From NCBI RefSeq assembly GCF_014189855.1, contig NZ_BJFN01000002.1, forward strand, positions 248,001-312,000: DNA of 64,000 nucleotides, given 5' to 3'. This document shows, piece by piece, positions 55,529 through 64,000 of this stretch. Position numbers and translations under genes: made by a program. Numbering within the stretch: the first letter of the stretch is position 1; the number at the start of each line of letters is the position of its first letter. The notes beneath the pieces were generated by a model, which saw nothing but the letters and a program-made list of their open reading frames with translations, had not been told where the DNA came from and made no database searches. Source of the stretch: Buttiauxella sp. A111 (GTDB lineage Bacteria > Pseudomonadota > Gammaproteobacteria > Enterobacterales > Enterobacteriaceae).

Positions 55529-56047
55529 ATGCGTTTAAATAAACTGGTTATTGCACTGGGTTTGGTTATGGCTGCAGGCGCTGCGAATGCAGCAGACAGC
55601 GGTGGTCAGGTCACTTTTAAAGGTTCTATCATCAGCGCGGCATGTTCAATTGCCCCTGAATCCCTGGATCAGACCGTTCAGCTTGGTGCCGTTTCTGACG
55701 CTGACCTGAAAAAAGATGGTCAGTCAACGCCGCGTGCTTTCAGCATCAAGCTGGAAAACTGTGACACCACCGTGTCCCAAAAAGTTACCACCACCTTTAC
55801 CGGTATTGCTTCTCAGGTTAACGAAGATAACCTGGCGATGGTCGGTACGGCTCGTGGTGCAAGCATTCAACTGACCGATGCGTTCGGGACTAAAATTGTT
55901 CTGGGTACACCAACTTCAGCTCAGAAACTGTTTGATGGTAATAACACTTTAGGCTTCTCTTCTTACCTGGTTTCTGATGGCGCATCTGCAACCTACGTTC
56001 CAGGTGAATTCACTACCGTCGCTAACTTCATTCTGTCTTACGCGTAA
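55529..56047 (+). CDS. Major fimbrial subunit (type 1 pilin)
   Basis: This 172-residue protein starts at the ATG at 55529, which gives a signal peptide ending GAANA. The mature pilin has the two Cys of the pilin disulfide (SAACSIAP and LENCDT), VTFKGSI near its start and the C-terminal penultimate aromatic residue (FILSYA) read by chaperones. It is Ala/Thr/Val-rich, the codon use looks strongly biased to common codons, and a hairpin lies downstream before the usher gene. All this fits the abundant shaft subunit. Confidence 0.93.
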   Translation: MRLNKLVIALGLVMAAGAANAADSGGQVTFKGSIISAACSIAPESLDQTVQLGAVSDADLKKDGQSTPRAFSIKLENCDTTVSQKVTTTFTGIASQVNEDNLAMVGTARGASIQLTDAFGTKIVLGTPTSAQKLFDGNNTLGFSSYLVSDGASATYVPGEFTTVANFILSYA

Positions 56048-56060
56048 TAACAGCAATAAG

Positions 56061-56093
56061 AAAATGGCATGCAGAATTTTGCATGCCATTTTT
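56061..56093 (+). terminator. Hairpin/attenuator between major pilin and usher genes
   Basis: A perfect stem ATGGCATGCA/TGCATGCCAT, extended by A-T pairs, has loop GAATTT and a following run of T. Such partial terminators let pilin mRNA exceed usher mRNA in fimbrial operons. Confidence 0.85.
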
Positions 56094-56213
56094 CCATAAA
56101 TTTTATTTTTATTCAGGTATGAAATCGACGTGAAATTTCATTAAAGGTATTGCCTGATACTTTAATTACCTGCAAATCTGATCTTAAATAAAAACAAAAC
56201 AAGGCACAATACT

Positions 56214-58769
56214 ATGGAAAGTAAGGCCAAACAGAAATTCAGCGTGCGCGAATATGTTCAGCGATATCACTTTTTGGCATTTTCTATAGGGTTGTCGCTC
56301 GGTAGCATACCGTTAATCAATGAAGTTTACGCGGCAAAAACCATTGACTTTAATACCGACGTGTTGGACGTTAACGATCGTAATAATATCGACCTGAGTC
56401 AATTTTCACGCGCCGGTTATATTATGCCCGGTAATTATCTGTTTGTGGTCCGCGTTAATGACAACGACTTGCCTGAAACTTCCCTGCAATTTCTGCCAGT
56501 ACCTGGGGATGAAAAAGACAGTTTTGCCTGCCTGACGCCTGAATTAGTTGGGCAGTTTGGCCTGAAACCTGATGTCTTAAAGAAAGTGAGCTGGGTTAAC
56601 AACAATCAGTGCCTGGACATTGCCTCAGTGCCAGGAATGACGGTGCGTGGCGATGTCGGCACCGCGATGCTTTATGTCAGTATTCCACAGGCGTGGCTTG
56701 AATATACCGCAGCAAACTGGGACCCCCCTTCGCGCTGGGCCGACGGCATTGCGGGCCTGATGCTGGACTACAACCTTAACGGCACAACCAGCAAAGCAAG
56801 CCACAGCAGTCAGCGAGATAACCTCAGCGGCAACGGCCTGCTTGGGGCGAATTTAGGTGCCTGGCGTCTGCGGGCCGAATGGCAAATGCAGCACGACAGC
56901 ACGCCAGGCCCTTCTGCTTCTATGGCTTCCTGGAGTCGCTTTTATGCTTATCGCGCATTGACCGGGCTGCAGGCAAAAATGGTGATGGGTGAAACTTATC
57001 TGGATTCATCCATCTTTGACAGCTTCGGTTTTACCGGAGCAAGCCTTGCCAGCGATGACAACCAGCTCGCGCCGAACCTACGGGAATACGCGCCGGAAGT
57101 CAGCGGAGTCGCGAAGACCAACGCTAAAATTGTTATCTCCCAACAGGGCCGGGTTATTTATGAAAGCCAGGTCGCGGCGGGGCCATTTCGCATTCAGGAT
57201 CTGAGCAGTGCGGTGTCGGGGACGCTGAATGTCCGCGTGGAAGAACAGGACGGCAGCGTGCAGACTTTCCAGGTCGACACTGCAAACATTCCCTATCTGA
57301 CTCGCCCTGGACGGGTGCGTTATAAATTTGCCATGGGACGTGCCAGCCGCGAACGCCATCAGGTAGAAGGCCCGCTCTTTGCCAGCGGTGAGTTTTCCTG
57401 GGGGGTAGCTAACGGCTGGTCGCTCTACAATGGCCTGCTGTCTAACAGTGAATATTCCGCCGTTTCCGCAGGCATTGGCCGGGATCTTATGATGTTAGGT
57501 GCTATTTCCATTGATGCCACCCAATCCCATGCCCGCATCGCAGAAGGGACAAAAACCGGCGGCTCGTATCGCATCAGCTATTCAAAGCGTTTCGAATCCA
57601 TCGACAGCCAGGTCACTTTTGCGGGCTATCGCTTTTCACAGCGCAACTTTATGAATATGTCGCAGTACCTTGAGGCTCGCCGCCGCCGGGGGCGTGGCGA
57701 AAGTGGCAAAGAGCTTTATACCGTTACGGTCAACAAACATTTTTATGACTGGGGCCTTAGCGGCTATCTCAATTACAGCCACCAGACTTACTGGGATAAA
57801 CCCGGCAACGATCGCTGGAGTGTATCGCTGGCCCGCTCTTTCTCTATGGGCAGTTTTAAGAATCTGAACGTCAACCTTTCCGCTTATCGCCAGTTATATA
57901 ACGGCAAAAAAGATGATGGCGCCTGGTTAAGTTTATCCGTACCACTGGGTAGCAATTCGGTGAGTTACAGTTTGCAGAACAATGAAAACGGCACGACGCA
58001 AAATGCCTCCTGGTATAGCCGCCTGGACGAGCGCAATTCGATGAATGTCAGCGCTGGCCTGACCAACCAGGGACGCTCAACCGGCAGCGCCTACTACACC
58101 CACAATGGCAGCCTGGCCGATATCACCGCCAACGGCAGTTATACCGCCGGACAATACAGCGCCATTGGCCTTGGCGCGACGGGTGGCGTCACGCTCACCT
58201 CCGAAGGTATGGCTGCACACCGGATCAATAATTTCGGGGGCACACGTTTGTTGATTGATACCGATGGCGTCGCAGACGTACCGATACGCGGCTATGGCGT
58301 TCCGACCCGAAGCAATGCCTTCGGCAAAGCGGTGATTGGAGACGTTAACAGTTACTATCGAAATACGGCCAGCATCGATATCAACCAGATATCCGACACG
58401 CTTGAAGTCCCACAGCCCGTGGCGCAGATAACGATGACGGAAGGCGCGATTGGTTTCCGTAAATTTAGCGTCATTTCCGGAATGAAATTACTTGCCGTTA
58501 TTCGCCTTGCAGATGGAACAACGCCTCCTTTTGGCGCAAGCGTGATGTTTAACGGGCGTGAAACAGGGATCGTCAATGACGAGGGCAACGTGTGGTTAAG
58601 CGGTGTGCAGCCTGGTGTCGTCATGAACGTTCGCTGGAGCGGTGAAAATAAATGTGCGGTGACTTTACCGATGAAATTACCTGAAACTCTGGCCGCAGAT
58701 AACACTATTTTATTACCTTGTATTCTATTAACGGAGAATTCCGCTAAATCTGATGCGTCTGCGCTTTAA
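56214..58769 (+). CDS. Fimbrial outer-membrane usher (FimD-like)
   Basis: This 851-residue protein has a long signal peptide (about 1-40, ending VYAAKTIDFN). It has the N-terminal usher domain (IDFNTDVLDVNDRNNIDLSQFSRAGYIMPGNY), a 24-strand beta-barrel with plug, and two C-terminal domains (GFRKFSVISGMKLLAVIRLADGTTPPFGA). Residue count is normal for the family. It forms the pore that assembles chaperone-bound pilins. It lies after the pilin attenuator and before the chaperone gene, a variant of the common chaperone-usher order. Confidence 0.95.
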   Translation: MESKAKQKFSVREYVQRYHFLAFSIGLSLGSIPLINEVYAAKTIDFNTDVLDVNDRNNIDLSQFSRAGYIMPGNYLFVVRVNDNDLPETSLQFLPVPGDEKDSFACLTPELVGQFGLKPDVLKKVSWVNNNQCLDIASVPGMTVRGDVGTAMLYVSIPQAWLEYTAANWDPPSRWADGIAGLMLDYNLNGTTSKASHSSQRDNLSGNGLLGANLGAWRLRAEWQMQHDSTPGPSASMASWSRFYAYRALTGLQAKMVMGETYLDSSIFDSFGFTGASLASDDNQLAPNLREYAPEVSGVAKTNAKIVISQQGRVIYESQVAAGPFRIQDLSSAVSGTLNVRVEEQDGSVQTFQVDTANIPYLTRPGRVRYKFAMGRASRERHQVEGPLFASGEFSWGVANGWSLYNGLLSNSEYSAVSAGIGRDLMMLGAISIDATQSHARIAEGTKTGGSYRISYSKRFESIDSQVTFAGYRFSQRNFMNMSQYLEARRRRGRGESGKELYTVTVNKHFYDWGLSGYLNYSHQTYWDKPGNDRWSVSLARSFSMGSFKNLNVNLSAYRQLYNGKKDDGAWLSLSVPLGSNSVSYSLQNNENGTTQNASWYSRLDERNSMNVSAGLTNQGRSTGSAYYTHNGSLADITANGSYTAGQYSAIGLGATGGVTLTSEGMAAHRINNFGGTRLLIDTDGVADVPIRGYGVPTRSNAFGKAVIGDVNSYYRNTASIDINQISDTLEVPQPVAQITMTEGAIGFRKFSVISGMKLLAVIRLADGTTPPFGASVMFNGRETGIVNDEGNVWLSGVQPGVVMNVRWSGENKCAVTLPMKLPETLAADNTILLPCILLTENSAKSDASAL

Positions 58770-58820
58770 TTCTACGCTGGGCCGATTTCCGGCACTGTGC
58801 TTAATATCGTTCTTGATTAA

Positions 58821-59576
58821 ATGAGTCTAATTATGCCTGGTATAAAACGAAAAGCATTACTGATGATTATCGCCTCGTTAACCGTTCAGCACGCGTTTGC
58901 TGCCGTCGCTCTGGACCGTACGCGAATTATTTATGATGGTTCACAAAAAACCATCTCTTTAAACATTACCAATCAGAATAAAGATCTGCCTTTTCTCGCG
59001 CAGAGCTGGATTGAGAATGAACAGGGTGAAAAAATAAAAGGGCCGTTAATATCGCTACCGCCGGTCCAGCGTATTGAACCGGGGGCAAAGAGCATGGTGA
59101 AATTGCAAAGCATGCCGGATGTACGCACGCTTCCTCAGGATCGTGAGTCGCTTTATTATTTCAACCTCCGCGAAATCCCGCCGCGCAGCGATAAAGCCAA
59201 TGTGCTGCAGATTGCGCTACAAACTCGCGTAAAGCTGTTTTATCGCCCTGACAGCATCAAACCCAAACAGAATATTGATGATACTTTCCAGAAAATTACT
59301 CTGACGCGTGACGGCAATTTCTGGCAGCTGAATAACGATACGCCCTATTATTTCACCATCGTTAATGTTGATAGCAAAAAAAGTGAGACGCCTAATCCGA
59401 AATTTACCTCGCAGATGGTCAATCCATTAACGCACTCGCGCATTAATATTGATGGTCCTTCATTAGGCACTCATCCGGTACTGACTTATATTAACGACTT
59501 TGGTGCACGCCCAATGCTCACGTTTAGCTGCGCCGGAAATGAATGTCATGTCATTGCGGATAATGAAAATAAATGA
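58821..59576 (+). CDS. Periplasmic fimbrial chaperone (FimC/PapD family)
   Basis: This 251-residue protein has a signal peptide (about 1-27, ending HAFAAV), two Ig-like domains and family motifs: RTRIIYDG with the subunit-binding Arg, the YYFNLREIPPRS strand with its conserved Arg/Pro, and the LQIALQTRVKLFYRP segment with the conserved Lys. A C-terminal Cys pair (FSCAGNEC) could form a disulfide. It delivers pilins to the usher. No clear ribosome-binding site precedes the ATG; a second in-frame ATG lies four codons in. Confidence 0.95.
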   Translation: MSLIMPGIKRKALLMIIASLTVQHAFAAVALDRTRIIYDGSQKTISLNITNQNKDLPFLAQSWIENEQGEKIKGPLISLPPVQRIEPGAKSMVKLQSMPDVRTLPQDRESLYYFNLREIPPRSDKANVLQIALQTRVKLFYRPDSIKPKQNIDDTFQKITLTRDGNFWQLNNDTPYYFTIVNVDSKKSETPNPKFTSQMVNPLTHSRINIDGPSLGTHPVLTYINDFGARPMLTFSCAGNECHVIADNENK

Positions 59577-59583
59577 TCCATCA

Positions 59584-59613
59584 GGCGTGAAGTTTTTCAC
59601 GCCATTATTTTAT
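59584..59613 (+). terminator. Hairpin between chaperone and glycosyltransferase genes
   Basis: A perfect 8-bp stem GGCGTGAA/TTCACGCC with a four-base loop is followed by ATTATTTTATT. It may be a partial terminator that lowers transcription of the ligase and the minor pilins. Confidence 0.6.
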
Positions 59614-59630
59614 TACGTGAAAAACTCTGT

Positions 59631-61274
59631 ATGAAAATGCCTCTTTACTCAAAAATAACTTTTACCCTGGCGCTATGGTGCGTGTTTATTTTGCAATGCT
59701 ACCTCCCTAATATGGGAGGAAGTGGCCTGCGACTTCCGCACAATTTAATAGCCTGGGGCACGATGGCGGTGATTGCTGGCGTTATTTTTTATCATCAGAT
59801 AAGTCGTCGCGAATTATTGCGATATTCACCAGTTTTTTTACCAGCCCTGTCAGGGGTATTTTTGCTCGGCTTGCCGTTGCTGTGGAGCCCGGAAGCGCTG
59901 TGGCAATGGAACGCTCTAATGCGCGTACTGGGCATCACTGGGGCATTCCTCTTCTTTTACAGTCTGCTGCAATTGCCTTTGAACTACCGGCAAAAACGTT
60001 TGTGGGCGTGGTTGTTACTGGCCGCAAGCCTGGGACAAATTGGCCTGACAAGCATGCAGGTCTTCTACTCCAACGCCATCTATTTACTGGAGTTTAATCC
60101 GCTCCGCGCACGGCCCCACGGCATTTTCCAGCAGCCCAATGTACTGGCCAGCTTTCTGGCGACGGGGTTGCTTCTGGCCATCTGGCTGTTTACCACCACC
60201 CGCAATACCGCTGCATCTCTGATACTCATCATCAGTTTGCTGGCGCATAGCGCCTGGCTTGTGATGATTCAATCACGTATTGGCGGGCTGGGTGCATTAG
60301 CTGGCACGTTTGCTCTGGGCCTTCTGTGTTTCAGAAGAAAGCTTTTTTGGCTTGCCCTGGCGATTGCGTTTTCTGGCGCAGCCATCGCCTCGTTAGGTAT
60401 GCCTGAAGCCATTGCCGGCATTGATAAATCCGGCAGCAATGTTGAGCGCCTGCTCACTCTCAAATACAGCCTGCAGATGATCGCTGAGCACCCGTGGTTG
60501 GGATGGGGATACGGCGGCTTTGAGCATGAGTTTGTTCGCTATGTCTTCAGCGAAGGAATGCTGCCGCCTTTGGGGTTGCGGAAAATGACACATCCCCACA
60601 ATGAATTGCTGCTCGCCTGGGTTGAAGGTGGAATTATCGCTCTGGCAGGAATGTTGCTGCTTATCGTCGCCTGGTTCAGGCTTATTCCCGCACCAGGGAA
60701 AACCTGCAAACGCGTTTCAGCAACGGCATTCTGGATCATGACGCTGCCCATCGCGCTGCATACCATGACCGAATATCCGCTTTATCAGTCGGCTCCGCAC
60801 ATTTTTGTGCTGATGGTTTTGTGCCGCATGGCTGCACCGGAACAGGATATTCAATCTCGTGGAACGGAACAGAGCTATCGCATAGCGGCCAGTGTTCTGA
60901 TGGTGGCGGCTTTCTCATTGGCGCTGTTTATGTTTAGCGGTTTACAAACTAACGCCGCACTCACTCAGACGGAACGGCATCAGCTGGTCGATTTCCCGCA
61001 ACGCACGGCCAGGCTAATCAACCCGTGGGCGCAGTTTAAAAGGCTCGAATATGATCGCTACGTCAGTTACCTGCTGGATTATAACCAAACCGGCGATATA
61101 AAATTACTACAAGCCTATCGCCCCTGGGCTGAAAACTATTTACGCACACATAACGATGCCAATACTTATTGGTCATTAATTCGGGTTTATCAATTGAATG
61201 GCGACAGCCGTAATGCTGCGCTTTATCGCGCGGCAGCACAATTTCTCTTCCCTGGGGATAAACGTTTTCACTAA
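59631..61274 (+). CDS. PglL-like protein O-oligosaccharyltransferase / O-antigen ligase family membrane protein
   Basis: This 547-residue protein has about 11-12 TM segments and a C-terminal soluble part (about 440-547). Family features are RPHGIFQQPNVLASFLATGLL, typical of the PglL_A region, the Wzy_C stretch with WLGWGYGGFEHEF and the periplasmic-loop TH-PHNELLLAWVEGG, and HTMTEYPLYQSAP, typical of the PglL C-terminal domain. PglL enzymes move lipid-linked glycans onto Ser/Thr of pilins and other exported proteins in the periplasm. The gene sits between the chaperone and the minor pilins, so the natural guess is that it glycosylates a subunit of this fimbria. An O-antigen ligase role cannot be excluded. 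Confidence 0.82.
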   Translation: MKMPLYSKITFTLALWCVFILQCYLPNMGGSGLRLPHNLIAWGTMAVIAGVIFYHQISRRELLRYSPVFLPALSGVFLLGLPLLWSPEALWQWNALMRVLGITGAFLFFYSLLQLPLNYRQKRLWAWLLLAASLGQIGLTSMQVFYSNAIYLLEFNPLRARPHGIFQQPNVLASFLATGLLLAIWLFTTTRNTAASLILIISLLAHSAWLVMIQSRIGGLGALAGTFALGLLCFRRKLFWLALAIAFSGAAIASLGMPEAIAGIDKSGSNVERLLTLKYSLQMIAEHPWLGWGYGGFEHEFVRYVFSEGMLPPLGLRKMTHPHNELLLAWVEGGIIALAGMLLLIVAWFRLIPAPGKTCKRVSATAFWIMTLPIALHTMTEYPLYQSAPHIFVLMVLCRMAAPEQDIQSRGTEQSYRIAASVLMVAAFSLALFMFSGLQTNAALTQTERHQLVDFPQRTARLINPWAQFKRLEYDRYVSYLLDYNQTGDIKLLQAYRPWAENYLRTHNDANTYWSLIRVYQLNGDSRNAALYRAAAQFLFPGDKRFH

Positions 61275-61378
61275 TACCCTATGTCAGGAAACTCCTACAG
61301 CCTGAAACGATCTGGCTGATAGTTTTTCATACGGCGAGCCTTAATAATTTAGCGTATCAGGAAGATAAGAGCGTTTAA

Positions 61379-61861
61379 ATGAAACTCAACATAACTTCGC
61401 TATTAGTCGGTTTTATTTTTATTCAGCAGGGAATGTTACTTGCACAAGCGACCACGGCACCAATCACTATCTACGGAACAATAACGGCACCGACCTGTAC
61501 AATTAACAAGAATGGCCCCATTGACGTCGATTACGGAACGATGAGAACGGATGAAGTGGAAACATCCAAAGGAACAAAGACGACAAGATTCCCTTTGAAT
61601 TGTAACGGTGTAAATTTAACGCTGTATTTGATGGGGATGGGAGCAGCGTTTAATAAAGATTACCTGAAGACCAACATGGAAAATCTTGCGATTAAATTCA
61701 CTGATGATGTCGATGTGGCGGTTCCCATAAATGGAACAGTGCCGATAGAAACGCAGTACACTTTCCTGGATGTGAAAACCGTGCTGGTGAAAAAACCAGG
61801 CGCAACCCTTGGCGGTGGTACATTTTCTGCAACAACGACTTTTGTATTTGAATACAACTAA
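61379..61861 (+). CDS. Minor fimbrial subunit 1
   Basis: This 160-residue pilin-fold protein has a signal peptide (about 1-25, ending AQATT), a Cys pair (APTCTIN and LNCNG) and a C-terminal FVFEYN ending. It is 104 bp from the ligase gene and 9 bp before the next pilin gene. It is smaller than the major pilin and differs from it in most visible positions. It probably serves as an adaptor or tip-fibrillum subunit. Confidence 0.88.
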   Translation: MKLNITSLLVGFIFIQQGMLLAQATTAPITIYGTITAPTCTINKNGPIDVDYGTMRTDEVETSKGTKTTRFPLNCNGVNLTLYLMGMGAAFNKDYLKTNMENLAIKFTDDVDVAVPINGTVPIETQYTFLDVKTVLVKKPGATLGGGTFSATTTFVFEYN

Positions 61862-61870
61862 AGAGGTGTT

Positions 61871-62356
61871 ATGAGTCTTTGTAAATCACACCTGCACGCT
61901 CTGTTTTATTTTTTTAGTTTTAGCGCCTGTGCCACCACTAAATATATTGATATGAATTTATATGGTGTACTGATCGCCCCTCCTGTTTGCACCATTCCTG
62001 GAAACTCAATTATTTATGTGGATTTGGGTGACAAAATATTAAACTCACGAATAAACGGACTTAATTATCTTACCGACTTCTCCATTCCTCTTTCGTGTAC
62101 GGGTTCACCGGCAGGCGTGAATATGTCGATTAACGGAACCGAGGCATCATTTGGTAATAAAGTATTGAAAGCCTCTAAAGACGGGCTGGGGGTTCGCTTT
62201 ATCCGCAATGGTGCTTCTCAGCCTATTAATAGCTGGTTTGCAGTGGATTATCGTCAATCGGTTGCGCTTCAGGTCGCACCGGTTAGAGAGGCCGGGTCCG
62301 TCATCTCCGGCGGGTATTTCAACGCAACGGCAACAGTCACGCTCCAGCTACCGTAA
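61871..62356 (+). CDS. Minor fimbrial subunit 2
   Basis: This 161-residue pilin-fold protein has a short signal peptide (about 1-21) and a Cys pair (APPVCTIPG and LSCTG). It ends VTLQLP, so the usual aromatic penultimate residue read by the chaperone is replaced by Leu. The start has AGAGG upstream. Its nearest neighbours are the other minor pilins, 9 bp on each side, so co-translation is likely. Confidence 0.87.
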   Translation: MSLCKSHLHALFYFFSFSACATTKYIDMNLYGVLIAPPVCTIPGNSIIYVDLGDKILNSRINGLNYLTDFSIPLSCTGSPAGVNMSINGTEASFGNKVLKASKDGLGVRFIRNGASQPINSWFAVDYRQSVALQVAPVREAGSVISGGYFNATATVTLQLP

Positions 62357-62368
62357 TAAGAGGCCATG

Positions 62369-62851
62369 ATGAGACGATTTGTATCGGTGTTTTTTTATTT
62401 ATTAGTCTGTGCCACACCTTATTCAACCTTTGCGGTAACTTCTTTGGTCATCGAGGGAGCCATTATCGAAGCCGTGCCTTGCGATATTAATGACGGAAAA
62501 GCCATTGATATTAATTTTGGCGATGCGGTGGCGATTAGCAAAATTGATGGCAGTCACTACGCGATGCCCTTGACGTTAAATTTTACCTGTAGCAGTGAAC
62601 CCACCAGAACCATGACGGTGAAGATTCAGGCAACCGTAAGCGGATTTGACAACAGCGCGGTGCAGACGGATATCGGTGATTTAGCCATTCGTCTGACCAA
62701 AAATGGCAACGGCATTGCGCTCAATACACCACTCGCCGTCAATTATCCCTCACCGCTGACCTTAATGAGTACGCCGGTAAAAAGAGCCGGAGCGAAACTG
62801 CTTCCAGGGGATTTTAATGCCTTCTCAACCGCAGTGGTTGACTACCTGTAA
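62369..62851 (+). CDS. Minor fimbrial subunit 3
   Basis: This 160-residue pilin-fold protein has a signal peptide (about 1-22) and a Cys pair (EAVPCDIN and FTCSSE), and ends VVDYL. Two ATGs are in tandem; the second (62369) is five bases from AAGAGG and is chosen, the first (62366) only two. It follows the same fold pattern as its neighbours, with IDINFGDAV after the first Cys. Confidence 0.87.
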   Translation: MRRFVSVFFYLLVCATPYSTFAVTSLVIEGAIIEAVPCDINDGKAIDINFGDAVAISKIDGSHYAMPLTLNFTCSSEPTRTMTVKIQATVSGFDNSAVQTDIGDLAIRLTKNGNGIALNTPLAVNYPSPLTLMSTPVKRAGAKLLPGDFNAFSTAVVDYL

Positions 62852-62862
62852 GGAGAGTCCGA

Positions 62863-63390
62863 ATGCTAAAAATAGTGACCATTCTGCTGCTGATCATCGC
62901 CGGGTTAAGTGCCGTCTCCCGTGTCGGAGCGGTGAATATTACGATGCACGGCAAATTAGTGGCGGAGCCTTGTTCCATAGTGCCGGGAGATGAAAAAAAA
63001 GAAGTCTTCGTCGGCCATATTGGGCCTGCCTTTCTCTATGAGAACGTGCGCACGGCGGGCACTGATTTTGCTTTACGGCTTGAGCATTGCGATATCAGCG
63101 CCCTGGACTCGGTTTCGATCACTTTTTCCGGGCAAGAGGACACTGAATTACCGGGCCATCTGGCGCTGGATACGTTCTGCACGGCAAGAGGAGTTGCCAT
63201 TGGTTTAGAAACTCCCACAGGCAAACCGTTACCTCTGTTTAGCGAAAGCGATATATACCCTTTAGCCAATGGAACCAGTGCCATTAATCTGCGAGCGTTT
63301 GTGCGGGCCTCCAGCAGAGCCATCGCGAACCGGGAAATTAAAGCGGGGAGCATTAATGCCACCGCTACATTCATATTAAATTATAGCTAA
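62863..63390 (+). CDS. Minor fimbrial subunit 4
   Basis: This 175-residue pilin-fold protein has a signal peptide (about 1-23, ending RVGA), a Cys pair (AEPCSIVPG and LEHCDI), and a third Cys at DTFCTARG. It has SVSITFSG and ends ATFILNYS with the standard penultimate Tyr. It is the minor subunit closest in pattern to FimF/FimG-type proteins. A strong AAGGAGAG precedes the start. A 91-bp gap follows before the probable adhesin. Confidence 0.9.
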   Translation: MLKIVTILLLIIAGLSAVSRVGAVNITMHGKLVAEPCSIVPGDEKKEVFVGHIGPAFLYENVRTAGTDFALRLEHCDISALDSVSITFSGQEDTELPGHLALDTFCTARGVAIGLETPTGKPLPLFSESDIYPLANGTSAINLRAFVRASSRAIANREIKAGSINATATFILNYS

Positions 63391-63481
63391 TCACGATATT
63401 TAATTTATTTTCACTGGTGTTAAAAGCATTAGTTTGGATACTAGTGGTAATCAATAAAAGTGTCCTATAGATTCAGGATAA

Positions 63482-64000
63482 ATGATGAAAAACATATTGA
63501 TAAAGTTTACCTGTCTTTTCTTATTGGTATTCAGCAGTGCTGTTTTTGCAGAACTGCAAATAACGTTTGAGCCAAACCCAGACCCTTCAAGGATTAACGT
63601 TAGAGCTACGCATATCCCAACGCCAGGTGATGATGAGTGTATGTGGAAAAACTATCCTTGCTACGATGCCGGGACCAATACGGCAACGCCAGCACATTGG
63701 TTTACTAGCCCTTGCAATAATTGCTATGGCACTCCATGGGATCAGGTTCCGCCAATAAGAGGATTACCATCAGGATCGAGAATAGACCATTTTGCGATGT
63801 CTTATTTAGGTGGAATAGGACAGAGTCGGGTTATTTTTGAAGGCCTTAAGATTTCTAATGCCGGGCAGTGGTTTTGCGTAGGTGTGGCCTCAAAAGGTAA
63901 TTTCTATAGTAAAGGTGTACATAGACAATGTGGTTTAATACCGAGTGTAGTGGTTCCCCCTAAACCTACCTGCACGGTAACTCCCGGCAGCATTCAATTG
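63482..64000 (+). CDS. Probable two-domain fimbrial tip adhesin, 3' part outside window
   Basis: The frame is open from two tandem ATGs (63482, 63485) to the window end, 173 codons. A signal peptide (about 1-23, ending AVFA) leads into a unique domain of about 135 residues with Cys at several places (DECMW, YPCYD, SPCNNCYG, FCVG, RQCG). A proline-rich linker (VVPPKPT) and CTVTPGSIQL follow, the start of a pilin-type domain. This plan, a receptor-binding domain then a pilin domain, is that of tip adhesins such as FimH. Base use is more AT-rich than in the usher gene. Its place at the operon end supports the call. The receptor is unknown. Confidence 0.85.
   Translation, partial: MMKNILIKFTCLFLLVFSSAVFAELQITFEPNPDPSRINVRATHIPTPGDDECMWKNYPCYDAGTNTATPAHWFTSPCNNCYGTPWDQVPPIRGLPSGSRIDHFAMSYLGGIGQSRVIFEGLKISNAGQWFCVGVASKGNFYSKGVHRQCGLIPSVVVPPKPTCTVTPGSIQL

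Overview
The window looks like chromosomal DNA of a member of the Enterobacterales. It holds five ERIC-type intergenic repeats. Several proteins resemble E. coli or Salmonella families: YqeF, DgcP/YeaP, PdeF/YfgF, EvgS/EvgA, MarT/FidL and type 1 fimbrial proteins. Base composition is moderate in genes, with AT-rich intergenic stretches. The genus cannot be fixed from the sequence alone. No tRNA, rRNA, CRISPR array, phage or complete insertion sequence was seen.

Region 1 (1-13632, nearly all minus strand). After a clipped thiolase gene and a GAF-GGDEF cyclase comes a compact chemosensory operon. It encodes a double-Cache chemoreceptor, CheB, CheR with a TPR-like tail, a CheA-REC hybrid kinase, a lone receiver, an Hpt-REC-REC-GGDEF cyclase, CheW and a small possible second CheW-like protein. 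This is the Pseudomonas Wsp layout, in which chemotaxis-type signalling drives c-di-GMP synthesis instead of flagellar switching. A PdeF-like phosphodiesterase gene stands at its head.

Region 2 (14357-21335, plus strand). An operon encodes a periplasmic-sensor GGDEF-EAL protein, two solute-binding proteins with no transporter, the LapG protease and the LapD c-di-GMP receptor.

Region 3 (21336-41272). A 13,983-bp gene encodes a LapA/BapA-type adhesin of 4660 residues with about 40 Ig-like domains and a TAAG LapG cleavage site. A small partner gene lies downstream. Divergently encoded are the type I secretion proteins LapE, LapB and LapC. Regions 1-3 read as one circuit: the receptor array and cyclases set c-di-GMP, LapD senses it and holds LapG, and LapG decides whether the adhesin stays on the surface.

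Region 4 (41338-49622). This holds a YaiV/IprA-type regulator, a MarT/FidL-like pair, an MHYT-GGDEF cyclase, a second PdeF-like phosphodiesterase, and a group of small membrane, periplasmic and lipoprotein genes. Seven GGDEF/EAL proteins lie within 47 kb.

Region 5 (49787-64000). This holds a second chemoreceptor, an EvgS/EvgA-like phosphorelay, and a chaperone-usher fimbrial operon. The operon runs major pilin, usher, chaperone, a PglL-like O-oligosaccharyltransferase, four minor pilins and a clipped probable tip adhesin. A glycosylation ligase inside a chaperone-usher operon is unusual.
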